From a bacterium EF100-94H03 bin56 (GTDB lineage Bacteria; Pseudomonadota; Alphaproteobacteria; SP197), in contig MPMV01000010.1 of assembly GCA_002238685.1 (NCBI GenBank), positions 1-64,000 on the forward strand: a DNA stretch of 64,000 nt, read 5' to 3'. The notes below the pieces were generated by a model. The model saw only the letters and a program-made list of their open reading frames with translations. It did not search any database and was not told the origin of the DNA. Positions 8,627-17,590 of this stretch are shown here, piece by piece; position 1 is the stretch's first letter, and each line of letters begins with the position of its first letter. Both the position numbers and the translations under genes were made by a program.

Positions 8627-8640
8627 GTGTATACATACTG
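8627..8640 (+). promoter_or_regulatory. Candidate GntR/FCD operator upstream of the lyase-like gene
   Basis: GTGTATACATACTG contains the palindrome TGTATACA, a classical GntR/FCD core. It sits 72 bp upstream of the ATG at 8712 and downstream of the regulator stop codon. It resembles the sites at 7673, 10187 and 14908. Confidence 0.5.
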
Positions 8641-8711
8641 GATGACAGGATCATCGACCATGGACACTGCCACGGGCCGTGTTCGCCTGGACAGGAACCG
8701 GGAAAACGACG

Positions 8712-10085
8712 ATGCAGAAACCCATTGATACGATTGCCCTGACAACCGAAGACACTGCGCTCCTTGCGCGTTCGAGACAGGCGATTGACCGGCGTCTCGC
8801 TCGACTGCGTGACCTCGCGCCCTGCATTCTGGACATGTCCGCGCGAGAGGCCACGCTGTCCTCGCACTATGGTCACACGCTGAAGGACAAGATCGAGCTG
8901 TTCGAACTGGCACGCGACTTCGGTCTGACCGATTTCGGTCTCTCCAACTTCTTCGACTTCCCATCGGTTACAGACCAGTTTCTCGACTACCTCGTCGACA
9001 ACGGAATCAGTCTTGACGGGTTCCTGGCGACCATTGCCGTCGAACCGGTGACCGATCGCAAGTGCCTCCCCATGGGTCCGGCCGCACGTCGAACGCGGGA
9101 ATTCGGAATCCCCAATGTGATCCTGCTTGTGGAAATCACCCCGTCTGTCATCCGAAGCATGGGACGAAGGCCAGACGATGTCCTGCGGGACCTCGATGCC
9201 CATGTCCGCCACTACCGTGAACAGCTTCCGGTGGAAACAGAACGCACGGGACGCATCTATGTCAGAATTGGCGATGCTTTCGACGCATTCGACGAGGAGC
9301 CCGAGCACGTTCTCAAGGTGTTCAAGCTGCTCGGCGCATTGCCCATCACCGGTATCCTCTTCGAGGACGTGCGTGGCACCCGCTTCATCTTCGAATCGAA
9401 CGAGCTCATCCGGTTGATGCGCCACTACAATCCGGTTCCGCGCAAGATCCTCGTTCATCCCCATTCCGGCAACGGCATGGAGGACGCGACGACCGTGGAA
9501 GCCGTCCTGGCAGGCGCCGACGGTGTCTGGTCCGGGTTTACGCCCCAGGCAGCTCAGGGAGGCCACGGTTGTGTCCTGATGTTCCTCACCAACCTGATGC
9601 GTGCGCGCAACCGTCATGTCGTCCAGCAGTACAACATGCAGAGCCTCATGATCACTGCGGAGAAGATGTGGCAGATCCATGATCATCACGGCATTCCACC
9701 AAACACGCCGGTCGTGGGCGCCCGAGCCTACCGCTACGTCGATCCCCTGTTCGAACAGGCTGATCGTCCCCGTGATCTCCATCCCGAACTGATCGGTGTG
9801 GAGCCGCGGCATCAGATCACCCCGGGCTGGGCGCCGCCCGGCGTGATCGCAGGACGGCTCCGGGAACTCGGATACGGTCCCGACGTCACAGAGAATTGGC
9901 AGCTGTTGTCCATGATTCGGGCATGCATCAACGCTGAACTTGTGGAAGGCCGTCAAGAGAACTGCGACGAGCCTGAACACCTGGCACGGTTGGTCGACAC
10001 TGCACGCTGCCGGATCGAACAGGGTGAAGCCTGGGTCGCCGGCAGCCCGGATCCCACGGCTCCGTTGACGGCGCGCTATCGCTAG
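8712..10085 (+). CDS. Divergent HMGL-like (DRE-TIM metallolyase superfamily) enzyme
   Basis: 457 aa from ATG 8712; a GTG at 8679 is in frame but has no better ribosome site. Seen: ILDMSAREATLSSHYG near the N-terminus, which occupies the place of the D-x-x-x-R-(D/E) catalytic and metal motif of HMG-CoA lyase and isopropylmalate synthase proteins, and HPHSGNGMEDATT in the middle, which fits the H-x-H-x-x-x-G metal site of the same barrel. Acidic/hydrophobic (beta-alpha)8-like spacing runs through residues 40-330, and a helical tail of about 110 aa follows. The overall sequence is far from the named families, so I call only the fold and likely metal-dependent C-C lyase or condensation chemistry. 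It lies between the GntR gene and the class III aminotransferase, so it may act on the carbon skeleton produced by deamination. Confidence 0.6.
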   Translation: MQKPIDTIALTTEDTALLARSRQAIDRRLARLRDLAPCILDMSAREATLSSHYGHTLKDKIELFELARDFGLTDFGLSNFFDFPSVTDQFLDYLVDNGISLDGFLATIAVEPVTDRKCLPMGPAARRTREFGIPNVILLVEITPSVIRSMGRRPDDVLRDLDAHVRHYREQLPVETERTGRIYVRIGDAFDAFDEEPEHVLKVFKLLGALPITGILFEDVRGTRFIFESNELIRLMRHYNPVPRKILVHPHSGNGMEDATTVEAVLAGADGVWSGFTPQAAQGGHGCVLMFLTNLMRARNRHVVQQYNMQSLMITAEKMWQIHDHHGIPPNTPVVGARAYRYVDPLFEQADRPRDLHPELIGVEPRHQITPGWAPPGVIAGRLRELGYGPDVTENWQLLSMIRACINAELVEGRQENCDEPEHLARLVDTARCRIEQGEAWVAGSPDPTAPLTARYR

Positions 10086-10186
10086 GCCCGCATGGGATGG
10101 CGCCTCCGGGCATCCACGCCTGAAACCGCACGTCTCCCTGCCCGGGTGTCGCGTTGACGCCACACGAATGCGGTGTGTATTGTTTT

Positions 10187-10200
10187 TGTATGCAAACACA
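10187..10200 (+). promoter_or_regulatory. Candidate GntR/FCD operator upstream of the aminotransferase
   Basis: TGTATGCAAACACA, sharing GTATGCAAA with the reverse-strand site at 7673-7687. It is preceded by TGTGTATTGTTTT, giving an imperfect pair of half sites over 10173-10200. It lies about 70 bp upstream of the aminotransferase ATG, in a 180-bp gap suited to a promoter. Confidence 0.45.
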
Positions 10201-10266
10201 GGCTGACGGATCCTGCCTTGACAATCAGGTTGCTTCAGCGAAGCGCACAACGAATGGGGAGAGGCG

Positions 10267-11667
10267 ATGAGATCGAACATTGCTTACGATGCACATGATC
10301 TCTGGACCAAGGATCGCGATCACGTCGTTCATGGCTGGGCCGATTTCGCGACCTTTCACGAAACGGGTTCGGAAATTCTCGTCGAAGGCGAAGGGCCCTA
10401 TGTCTGGGATATCGATGGCAGGAAGCTCATCGACGGCATCGGCGGTGTGTGGTGCGTCAACGTCGGCTATGGCCGGTCGGAAATCGTCGATGCGATCGCC
10501 GAACAGGCCCGTCGCCTGCCCTACGCAAATCCCTTTCACAGTACATCGACACCGCCGGCGGCCCAGCTTGCCGCGAAGCTTGTCGAACTGGCGCCGGACA
10601 ACATTGACCACGTGTTCTATGCGACAGGAGGGTCGACCGCCAACGACACGGCGCTGAGAATTGTCCAGCACTACTTCAATCACCTGGGACAAGGCGAACG
10701 CAAGATCGTCATAAGCCGGCACAGCGCCTACCACGGCAGTACGGCCGTCTCGGCTGCGCTGTCGGGTCTCGACTTCAACAAGGTCGGCTTCGATACACCC
10801 GAAGAGAACATCCGCTATGTCTCGGCACCCTATGCCTATCGCCGGCCGGAGGGCATGTCGCTCGAGGCGTTCTGCGATCACCTCGTACAGGAGTTCAACG
10901 ACACGGTCCTCGAGATCGGACCGGAGAGGGTGGCCGCCTTCTTCGCCGAACCCATCATGGGAATGGGTGGCGTCATTGATCCTCCCCCGGGGTACTTCCG
11001 GCGGATATCGCAGATCTGCAAGCGCCACGGCATCCTGGTCATTGCCGACGAGGTGGTCACCGGATTCTGTCGTCTGGGCGAGTTCTTCGCCTCCGATTCC
11101 CTGTTCGAGATGGCCCCCGACCTGATCAGTTGCGCGAAGGGTCTGACGTCGGGCTACCTGCCGTTGGGTGCGACGCTGATATCGCGCGAGGTCTTCGAGG
11201 TCATCGGTAAGCCCATCGAGACAGGCGCCATGTTCACCCACGGATTCACGTATTCGGGCCATCCCGTGTGCTGTGCAGCGGCTCTCGCCAACATTGACCT
11301 GATGGAGACGATCGACCTGTGCGGCCATGTCCGGAAAACGGGGACCTACTTCGAGGAGGGAATCCGCTCGCTCATGGATCTGCCTATCGTGGGCGATGTC
11401 CGCGGCCAGAAGTTCATGATGGGAATCGAGAGCGTCGCCGACAAGGAAACCGGGGAGCTGCTGCCGTTCGAAGCCGATGTGGGACACCGCACGTCGAGCC
11501 ATGCCAGGGAACTGGGTCTGATCCTGAGACCCCTGGCGCATCTCAACATCCTGTCACCTTGCCTGATCCTGGAGCGGGACGAGATCGACCGCATTGTGGA
11601 CATCCTGCGCACGAGTCTTCTTCGCACACAGGATGACCTCGTGCGTGAAGGCTTCTGGTCGGGGTGA
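10267..11667 (+). CDS. Class III pyridoxal-phosphate aminotransferase
   Basis: 466 aa, omega-amino acid / diamine : pyruvate transaminase type. Seen: GEGPYVWDIDGRKLIDGIGG at the N-terminus, YATGGSTANDTALRI (phosphate-binding G-S-x-A-N-(D/E)-T-A), AYHGSTAVSAALSG, FFAEPIMGMGGVI, VIADEVVTGFCRLG (Asp contacting the pyridine nitrogen) and ISCAKGLTSGYLPLGA with the Schiff-base Lys near residue 289. The start follows GGGGAGAGGCG. Its place before a polyamine-type importer suggests it deaminates an imported amine such as putrescine, a polyamine or an omega-amino acid; the amine itself is inference. Confidence 0.9.
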   Translation: MRSNIAYDAHDLWTKDRDHVVHGWADFATFHETGSEILVEGEGPYVWDIDGRKLIDGIGGVWCVNVGYGRSEIVDAIAEQARRLPYANPFHSTSTPPAAQLAAKLVELAPDNIDHVFYATGGSTANDTALRIVQHYFNHLGQGERKIVISRHSAYHGSTAVSAALSGLDFNKVGFDTPEENIRYVSAPYAYRRPEGMSLEAFCDHLVQEFNDTVLEIGPERVAAFFAEPIMGMGGVIDPPPGYFRRISQICKRHGILVIADEVVTGFCRLGEFFASDSLFEMAPDLISCAKGLTSGYLPLGATLISREVFEVIGKPIETGAMFTHGFTYSGHPVCCAAALANIDLMETIDLCGHVRKTGTYFEEGIRSLMDLPIVGDVRGQKFMMGIESVADKETGELLPFEADVGHRTSSHARELGLILRPLAHLNILSPCLILERDEIDRIVDILRTSLLRTQDDLVREGFWSG

Positions 11668-11833
11668 CCGGGATATTGATATCCGATGATGAAGTCCGGC
11701 ACCATGCGGGCAAACTGAAGGGACACACGTGGAAGGCCTGCGTGGATGACGTTGCGCTCCATGGTGCACACCGGTCTTTCGCGGACCGGTGTCGAATTGC
11801 CGTCAGGTTGAACGGGAGGCTACCGCATTCGGG

Positions 11834-12955
11834 ATGAATGCAGCCTTGAGCCAGACACCACCCGCGGCGGTCGGCACGGCCATCGAACTTCGTTCCGTCA
11901 CAAAGGTCTTCCAAACGGGTACTGCAGGGTCCGTGACGGCCCTTGACGAAGTCTCTCTTGCCATCCGGGATAACGAGTTCTTTACCCTGCTCGGCCCGTC
12001 GGGGTGTGGCAAGACAACGCTCCTTCGTCTGATTGCGGGGTTCGAGCAGGTCACGCGAGGCGACATTCTGCTGTTCGGCGACGATGTGGCGGGTCTTCCT
12101 CCCCACAAGCGGCCAATCAACACGGTGTTTCAGCACTACGCGCTGTTTCCCCACATGACCGTTGCTGAGAACGTGGCGTTCGGACTGCGCATGCTGCGCC
12201 GGAACAAGGCCGAAATCAGGCGCACGGTCGAGACGATGCTGACCCTCGTCAAGATGCCTGACCTCGGGGAACGCAAGTCAAGTCAGCTTTCCGGCGGACA
12301 ACAACAGCGCGTTGCGCTCGCGAGGGCACTGGCGAACCATCCCCGGGTCCTGCTCCTTGACGAGCCTCTCTCGGCACTCGATCTCAAGCTCCGCCAGGAG
12401 ATGCGTCTCGAACTCAAGACCCTGCAGCGTGAGACGGGAATCACATTCATCTTCGTGACACACGACCAGGAGGAAGCGCTCACCATGAGCGACCGGATCG
12501 CCGTGCTCCAGGCCGGCCGGATCCAGCAGGTGGGCACGCCCGACGCGATCTACGAGCACCCCGCCAACCCCTTTGTCGCCAATTTCATGGGCGAAACCAA
12601 CCTGTTGTCGGCCGTCCTCGGCACGGTTGAACGCGACATGATCCGCTGCCAGCTCGAAGGAGGCGCCGAGGTCCTCGCGCGGCCCGTCGGCACCAAGGCG
12701 GCGGGATGTCGGGTCACGCTGTCTCTGAGACCTGAGCGGATCGTGCTGACTGCCGATCCGGGATCGGGGCTTGCCGGACGAATCACGGACTGCCTCTATC
12801 GGGGAACCGATACGAGCTATCGCGTCAAGCTGGAACGTGGGCCGGAATTGCAGGTTTACGAGCAGAATGTCGCTGATCACAGTCACGGCATGTCAGTGGG
12901 AGACAGCGTGCGGGCTCTCATTGCACCGGGCGCGGCCCGGATCCTGGTCGGCTGA
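11834..12955 (+). CDS. potA: Polyamine-type ABC transporter ATP-binding protein (PotA family)
   Basis: 373 aa. Seen: Walker A GPSGCGKTT (about residues 52-60), Q-loop VFQHYALFPHMTV, signature LSGGQQQRVALARAL, Walker B VLLLDEPLSALD, the switch His in FVTHDQEEAL, and a C-terminal TOBE domain (about residues 280-370) with LRPERI, as in PotA/PotG. ATG 11834 is preferred to an earlier in-frame start at 11789 because homology begins with the later one. It is the first gene of a four-gene importer set: permeases follow at 7-bp and 1-bp spacing and the binding protein comes last. It energises the uptake system. Confidence 0.92.
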   Translation: MNAALSQTPPAAVGTAIELRSVTKVFQTGTAGSVTALDEVSLAIRDNEFFTLLGPSGCGKTTLLRLIAGFEQVTRGDILLFGDDVAGLPPHKRPINTVFQHYALFPHMTVAENVAFGLRMLRRNKAEIRRTVETMLTLVKMPDLGERKSSQLSGGQQQRVALARALANHPRVLLLDEPLSALDLKLRQEMRLELKTLQRETGITFIFVTHDQEEALTMSDRIAVLQAGRIQQVGTPDAIYEHPANPFVANFMGETNLLSAVLGTVERDMIRCQLEGGAEVLARPVGTKAAGCRVTLSLRPERIVLTADPGSGLAGRITDCLYRGTDTSYRVKLERGPELQVYEQNVADHSHGMSVGDSVRALIAPGAARILVG

Positions 12956-12962
12956 GTTCCCC

Positions 12963-13904
12963 ATGGCTGAACGGCGCGATGTCGTGGACCAGGCGACGTG
13001 GGTCGACCGCTTCAGCAGTCTGCCGGCGGCACGGCGCAGTCTGATCCTGCTCTCACCGGCGTTTGCACTCATCGGCGCCTTCGGACTTGCTCCGCTCGGA
13101 TTGATCCTGGTCTACTCCTTTCTGGTTCCCGGCACCTACGGCGGCGTGGTCTGGGAGTTGTCGTTTGGTGCATACATCCAGTTCCTGTTCGAACGCGACA
13201 TCTTCGATGGAACGCTCACGTTCCATTTATCCTATCTCCAGATCGGCGCCCGCTCCGTCATTCTTGCGGGCCTCGCAGTCGTTGGCTGCCTTCTGATCGG
13301 ATTCCCGACGGCCTACTTCATCGCCACCCGTCCACCCGGACTCCGCAACGTTCTGATATTCCTGGTGACGGTCCCATTCTGGACCAATCTCCTGGTGAGG
13401 ACGTTTTCGATGATGCTGATCCTGCGGGATCAGGGCCCGCTCAATTCCATCCTCATGGGCATCGGCATCGCCGAGAAGCCGCTCTCGTTGCTGTACACCG
13501 ATTTCGCGATCGGCCTCGGCCTGCTCTACAGCTTCCTTCCCTTCATGGTGCTGCCGATCTACGCGAGCCTGGAACGAATTGATTTCCGGCTCGTGGAGGC
13601 TGCCTATGACCTCTACGCCAACCGCTGGAGAGTGTTGCAACGCATCCTGATCCCGCTCTCGCTCCCTGGAATCGCCGGGGGCTGTTTCCTTGTCTTCATC
13701 CCTTCACTGAGCTCGTTTCTGGCTCCCGACCTGCTCGGCGGTGGCAAGCACCTGATGATCGGCAATCTGATCGCGCAACAGTTCGGCACCGCGCGCAACT
13801 GGCCCTTTGGCGCGGCAGCAGCGATGATCCTCCTCTCCCTCGTGCTGATCGCGCTGATGATTTACGCCCGGCAGGTCGCCCGCCGGGAACGAAACGTGGC
13901 CTGA
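12963..13904 (+). CDS. potB: Polyamine-type ABC transporter permease (PotB family)
   Basis: 313-aa inner-membrane subunit with about six hydrophobic segments. Seen: PFWTNLLVRTFSMMLILRD and the EAA loop EAAYDLYANRWRVLQRILIPLSLPGI (residues about 200-225; E-A-A...G variant with the usual I-x-L-P end) that contacts the ATPase. The ATG at 12963 starts 7 bp after the ATPase stop; earlier in-frame starts lie inside potA and are not credible. Partner of the next permease. Confidence 0.92.
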   Translation: MAERRDVVDQATWVDRFSSLPAARRSLILLSPAFALIGAFGLAPLGLILVYSFLVPGTYGGVVWELSFGAYIQFLFERDIFDGTLTFHLSYLQIGARSVILAGLAVVGCLLIGFPTAYFIATRPPGLRNVLIFLVTVPFWTNLLVRTFSMMLILRDQGPLNSILMGIGIAEKPLSLLYTDFAIGLGLLYSFLPFMVLPIYASLERIDFRLVEAAYDLYANRWRVLQRILIPLSLPGIAGGCFLVFIPSLSSFLAPDLLGGGKHLMIGNLIAQQFGTARNWPFGAAAAMILLSLVLIALMIYARQVARRERNVA

Positions 13905-13905
13905 C

Positions 13906-14709
13906 ATGATGGCCGGTCCCCGAACCTTTGATCTGAAGCGTTATCCGGGATTCGGGTTCATTGCTGCGGTCTGTCTGGGTCTCCTCTATCTGCCGCTGTT
14001 CGTCCTGGTGTTCTTTTCGTTCAACGAACGGCGCTCCGTATCGAACTGGAGCGAGTTCAGTCTGGACTGGTACGCCAAGGCCCTCGCTAATGACGCGATC
14101 CGGCAGGCAGCCACGAATTCGTTTCTCGTCGCGACGGTTGCAACCATTTCGGCAACGATCCTGGCGACGGCGGCTGCGTTGGCGACCACGAGGGTGCCGC
14201 GGTTCCGTGGCCTGACGGGCTGCTACGCGGTAATCAATTCACCGCTCATGGTGCCCGAGATTGTCACCGCCGTGGCCCTGCTTTCGTTTCTCAGCCTGAT
14301 CGGGCTGGAACTTGGTGTCGGCAATGTCATGATCGCCCATACGGTCTTCTGCCTGCCTTTCGCCTACCTGCCCATACGGGCCCGGCTGCATGGCATGGAC
14401 ACCGCTCTGGAACAGGCTGCCGCCGATCTCTACGCGGATCCCGTGCAGACGTTCCGCCATGTCACGTTGCCGATGCTGATGCCGGGGATCGTCGCGGGCG
14501 CCGCGCTCGCCTTCGTCATTTCGCTCGACGATTTCATCATCACTCAGATGGTTGCGAGCGCCGGCGCCACGACGCTGCCCGTCTACATCTACAGTCAGGT
14601 CCGCATGGGCGTAACGCCCGAGGTCAACGCCGTTTCTTCGATGCTGCTCGGTGTCTCGATCGTCATCGTCAGTCTGGCGGTCCTTCTGCGCAAGAAGGAG
14701 ACGACCTGA
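13906..14709 (+). CDS. potC: Polyamine-type ABC transporter permease (PotC family)
   Basis: 267 aa. Seen: an N-terminal membrane anchor, VLVFFSFNERRSVSNWSEFSLDWY (the F-S-F-N...W.G.(S/T).(K/D)WY pattern of PotC/PotI), and the coupling loop EQAAADLYADPVQTFRHVTLPMLMPGI near residues 165-190. Starts 1 bp after the potB stop (ATG 13906 or the adjacent ATG 13909), so the two permeases are translationally coupled. Confidence 0.92.
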   Translation: MMAGPRTFDLKRYPGFGFIAAVCLGLLYLPLFVLVFFSFNERRSVSNWSEFSLDWYAKALANDAIRQAATNSFLVATVATISATILATAAALATTRVPRFRGLTGCYAVINSPLMVPEIVTAVALLSFLSLIGLELGVGNVMIAHTVFCLPFAYLPIRARLHGMDTALEQAAADLYADPVQTFRHVTLPMLMPGIVAGAALAFVISLDDFIITQMVASAGATTLPVYIYSQVRMGVTPEVNAVSSMLLGVSIVIVSLAVLLRKKETT

Positions 14710-14907
14710 TGCTCAGGGATAGGTTCCGGTCAGTAGTCCAGCACCGTCATGAGTCAGGACTTGTGAAGTCAACCGCGGCATGGCGAGACCCGCAGCCATC
14801 CGGTACCTGCCTCAATGACCAGCCGCATCGCAAACAGGGCAGGACCCCTCTTGAGACGTCCCGCGGTTCCAACTGGGCTTTCTCCCGAAACGGGTTATGG
14901 TTACAGT

Positions 14908-14929
14908 CTGTATTCAAATCGTATTCAAA
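14908..14929 (+). promoter_or_regulatory. Direct repeat (TGTATTCAAA / CGTATTCAAA) upstream of the binding-protein gene
   Basis: CTGTATTCAAATCGTATTCAAA, two 10-bp direct repeats with an 11-bp period, ending just before the GGAGGG ribosome site of the potD-like gene. The half sites resemble the other TGTAT-type sites of this block. They probably reflect separate control or an extra promoter for the binding protein within the 232-bp gap after the permease genes. The repeat is seen directly; its role is inference. Confidence 0.45.
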
Positions 14930-14941
14930 AGGAGGGCAACC

Positions 14942-15979
14942 ATGTTGAGAAGATTGCTTGGCGCGACGGCGGCCATCTTGCTGGCCGCCTCGCTCGGCAC
15001 TCCCCGGGCCAGCGCCGAGGGAGAACTGAACTTCTACACCTGGGCGGACTACACCAGCCCCGAGTTGATCGAGAAGTTCGAAGCCGAGACCGGGATCACG
15101 GTCAACATAGACACGTTTGCCAGCAACGAGGACCTGCTCGCCAAGATGATGGCCGGCGCGACGGGCTACGACATCATCGTGCCGGGCGACTATCTCGTCG
15201 AGATCCTGATCAAGGAGGATCTGCTTCAGCGTGTCGAGCCCAACCAGCTTGCCAACTTCAAGAACGTCGAACCACGCTGGATCGATGTCTACTGGGATCC
15301 AGGGCGCAACTACTCCATTCCCTGGATGTGGGGCACCACGAGTTTCAATGTGAACACGGACGTCTTCGACGGCGACATCCACACACTGGCCGTCCTCTTC
15401 GATCCACCGGACGTGCTCAAGGGTCGCATCAACATGTTCCAGGACTCTGTCGAGGTCATCAACATGGCCTTGCGCTATCTCGGATTCCCGCGCTGCAATT
15501 CAAATCCGGACGAAATGCGCCAGGTTCAGGACCTGCTCCTTCGGCAAAAGGAGTGGGTGCGCTCCTACTCCATGGATCCGAAAGAGCTGATCGTCTCGGG
15601 CGAAGTCGATGCGACGATGAACTGGGACGGATACGCCATCCGCACACGCGCCGAAAAGCCATCGGTGGCGTTTGCACACCCCATGGAAGGCTATACCGGG
15701 TGGATGGACAATCTTGCCGTGCCCAAGGGAGCCGAGAACGTCGAGAATGCCATGATCTTCATGGACTTCATGATGGTGCCGGAGAACATCGCCCTTGAAT
15801 CGAACTATGTGGGGGTGAATGGCGGCATCATGGGTGCTGCGCAGTACTTCGATCCCGAGCTCGCGACGGCGCCGGAACTCAACGCTCCGCAAGGAACGCC
15901 GGATCCCGAGTTCGTTCCTGCCTGCGAGGACGATGTCGTGAGGCTCTACGACCAGGTGTGGACGAACGTCATGAAGTAG
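14942..15979 (+). CDS. potD: Polyamine-type periplasmic substrate-binding protein (PotD family)
   Basis: 345 aa with an N-terminal Sec signal peptide (MLRRLLGATAAILLAASLG, cleavage likely after the RASA segment). Mature part begins GELNFYTWADYTSPELIEKF, the N-W/Y-x-(D/E)-Y start of PotD/PotF proteins. Also ASNEDLLAKMMAG and YDIIVPGDYLVEIL (the D-(V/I)-(V/I)-x-P-S/G-D/N-Y motif), later NWDGYAIRTRA (acidic ligand contact region). A strong GGAGGG lies 6 nt upstream of ATG 14942. It supplies substrate to the PotABC-like subunits; the ligand is probably a polyamine or related cation. Confidence 0.92.
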   Translation: MLRRLLGATAAILLAASLGTPRASAEGELNFYTWADYTSPELIEKFEAETGITVNIDTFASNEDLLAKMMAGATGYDIIVPGDYLVEILIKEDLLQRVEPNQLANFKNVEPRWIDVYWDPGRNYSIPWMWGTTSFNVNTDVFDGDIHTLAVLFDPPDVLKGRINMFQDSVEVINMALRYLGFPRCNSNPDEMRQVQDLLLRQKEWVRSYSMDPKELIVSGEVDATMNWDGYAIRTRAEKPSVAFAHPMEGYTGWMDNLAVPKGAENVENAMIFMDFMMVPENIALESNYVGVNGGIMGAAQYFDPELATAPELNAPQGTPDPEFVPACEDDVVRLYDQVWTNVMK

Positions 15980-15987
15980 TTCGTCAC

Positions 15988-16027
15988 GTGTGGGACGGGA
16001 GCGCGCTGGTGTGCTGTCGTCCCACAC
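15988..16027. terminator. Inverted repeat between convergent genes (likely bidirectional terminator)
   Basis: GTGTGGGACG at 15988-15997 and its exact complement CGTCCCACAC at 16018-16027 form a 10-bp stem with a 20-nt loop. It lies between the convergent potD-like (ends 15979) and selenoprotein (ends 16043) genes. There is no T-tract, so the termination role is inferred from position. Confidence 0.5.
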
Positions 16028-16042
16028 ATGGTTCTGCCGGTT

Positions 16043-17254
16043 CTACTCCGGATAGAACGGAACGAGAATTCCGATCTCGGACATCCAGCGCAGTGTCCTG
16101 TTTGAACTGCTGCGGCATGCATGTTCGAGTTCGATCAGGAGGCGCCCCGCCGCCGTTTCGTCCCAGAACCATCTGCCCAGATCCGTGCTCGTCGTGAGTT
16201 CGCCTTCGAAACTCTTGGCCTCGGTGTAGTAGGCCATCAGGTCGTCAAGGGCGAAACGGAACGTCTGTGGAAGCGAGAGGCTCCTGACCGGATTGGCTGG
16301 TGGGTCAGTGCCGAGGAAACCCGTCAGGAAGGCTGCAAGATCGTCAAGCGCCACACCGCTGGCACCGACGCTTGAGCGCCCGCGGCTTGCCGCGGCCCTG
16401 GTGTAGAGAGACCGGATGGTCCGGTCTTCCGTCCTGATGCGGGCCAGCAACGCCGCAGGATCGGTGCGTTCGGCACCGGATTGCAGCTTCGGGGAACGGC
16501 ACGACCAGCCGAGGTCCCTGTCGTAGTCCGAAACCGGCCCGGGGAAGTCAACCAGTACCGGCCCGCCGGGCTCCTTGAGGAGATCGAGCGCGGCGCTCAG
16601 AACGCGCATCTGGAACGGCGCATCCATGGGCTCGCCGAAGGGCTTGCCGAGCTCGAACGGTACCCATAGCGCCCGCGGTGGGCGCATGGCTTCAGCATGG
16701 GGACGAACAAGGGCCAGCATGACTGTCGTCAGCCCGTCTTCCTCCAGGTAATGGGCAAGCCCGCTCACGGCGCGCGTGCAGAAGGGTCAAACGGGACAGA
16801 GCAGCACCGTGTCGACGCCCTCGGCCTTCATCTCCTGTGCCGCCTTCCGGGCAGCCCGTTCCATCTGGTCAGGCGGCGAACCGCCGAGAAACGAATAGTG
16901 TGTCGGCCCGATGGATCCGAGTTCACCGGCCTCGACCAGTTCGCCAAGGCGATCAAATGGCAGGATCAGATTGAGATCCTGCTGAAAGCCGGTGCGGTCA
17001 TGGTCGCCGGAATGGTGACTCTGGATGAGGTCCCGGTCATTTGTGCCAAGGCGGCGGAAGTCCCGGGCCGACAGACTGAAGCGCTTGTCATCCCGGCGAT
17101 GAACGGCGGCCGTGGACACAAGAGCAATACGGGATTCGGTGAGGGGTCTGGCCGGCGTCCAGGGTTCGGTCTCATAGAGTGTCAGGGGCAGATTGATGAC
17201 GTCATCGTAGGCCCAGGGCCACGACTTCATGCGATTGAGGTGAACCATCTGCAT
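16043..17254 (-). CDS. GrdB-family (glycine/sarcosine/betaine reductase selenoprotein B-like) selenoprotein with in-frame UGA
   Basis: One gene, split into two apparent ORFs by a TGA at 16787-16789 (minus strand). Both halves are in the same frame, and the bridge reads LLCPV-U-PFCTRAVSGLAHY, so selenocysteine (about residue 156) and Cys 159 form a U-x-x-C-T-R redox motif. N-terminal half: RIALVSTAAVHRRDDKRFSL and DRTGFQQDLNLILPFDRL; after the Sec: RPPRALWVPFELGKPFG. These blocks fit the GrdB-like family (PF07355) known from aerobic proteobacteria, in which the same position is U or C. About 403 aa including Sec. ATG 17254 or 17248 follows GTGGGAG. The C-terminal 150 aa look helical and are not part of the core. 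Unlike clostridial glycine reductase, no GrdA or GrdC partners are near, so the reaction is unknown. Confidence 0.82.
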
Positions 17255-17590
17255 ATCTCCCACATGCCGGTCGCTGACTCTTGGCATGATGCCAATCGGA
17301 CCGTCACACGGTAACACGGCCCGGGAAACCCCGCCAACATATTGAGTTGACGCCTCTATTGGGCTCCAATGGCATCAGCCTGCCTGGGCGCAGGAAGCGG
17401 CCCGGACCGGGTTCCTGACGATCCGCCATCGAAGTGCGGCGTCTCGTTGAAACCCGGCACACAAAGGGATGATATGGTGAATCGCGTACTTTCAGGACAA
17501 TGAGGGTCTCCCGGGACCGAGCCTTGTGAGGGGGCCCGGACGGTCGAAAGGGTCGCAAGTGCCTTCACGAATTCCTGCCTGGCAAGGCCC

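Noticed and set aside
8622..10280. 552-codon minus-strand frame over the HMGL-like gene
   Set aside because: The sense strand encodes a superfamily-consistent protein with regulatory and operon context; the antisense product has no recognisable features.
16740..16786. Bacterial SECIS hairpin after the selenocysteine UGA
   Set aside because: GC-rich short stems can be drawn (for example GGG/CCC around GGGCTTGCCC) but none has a convincing stem length and apical loop by eye. Left for a folding program.
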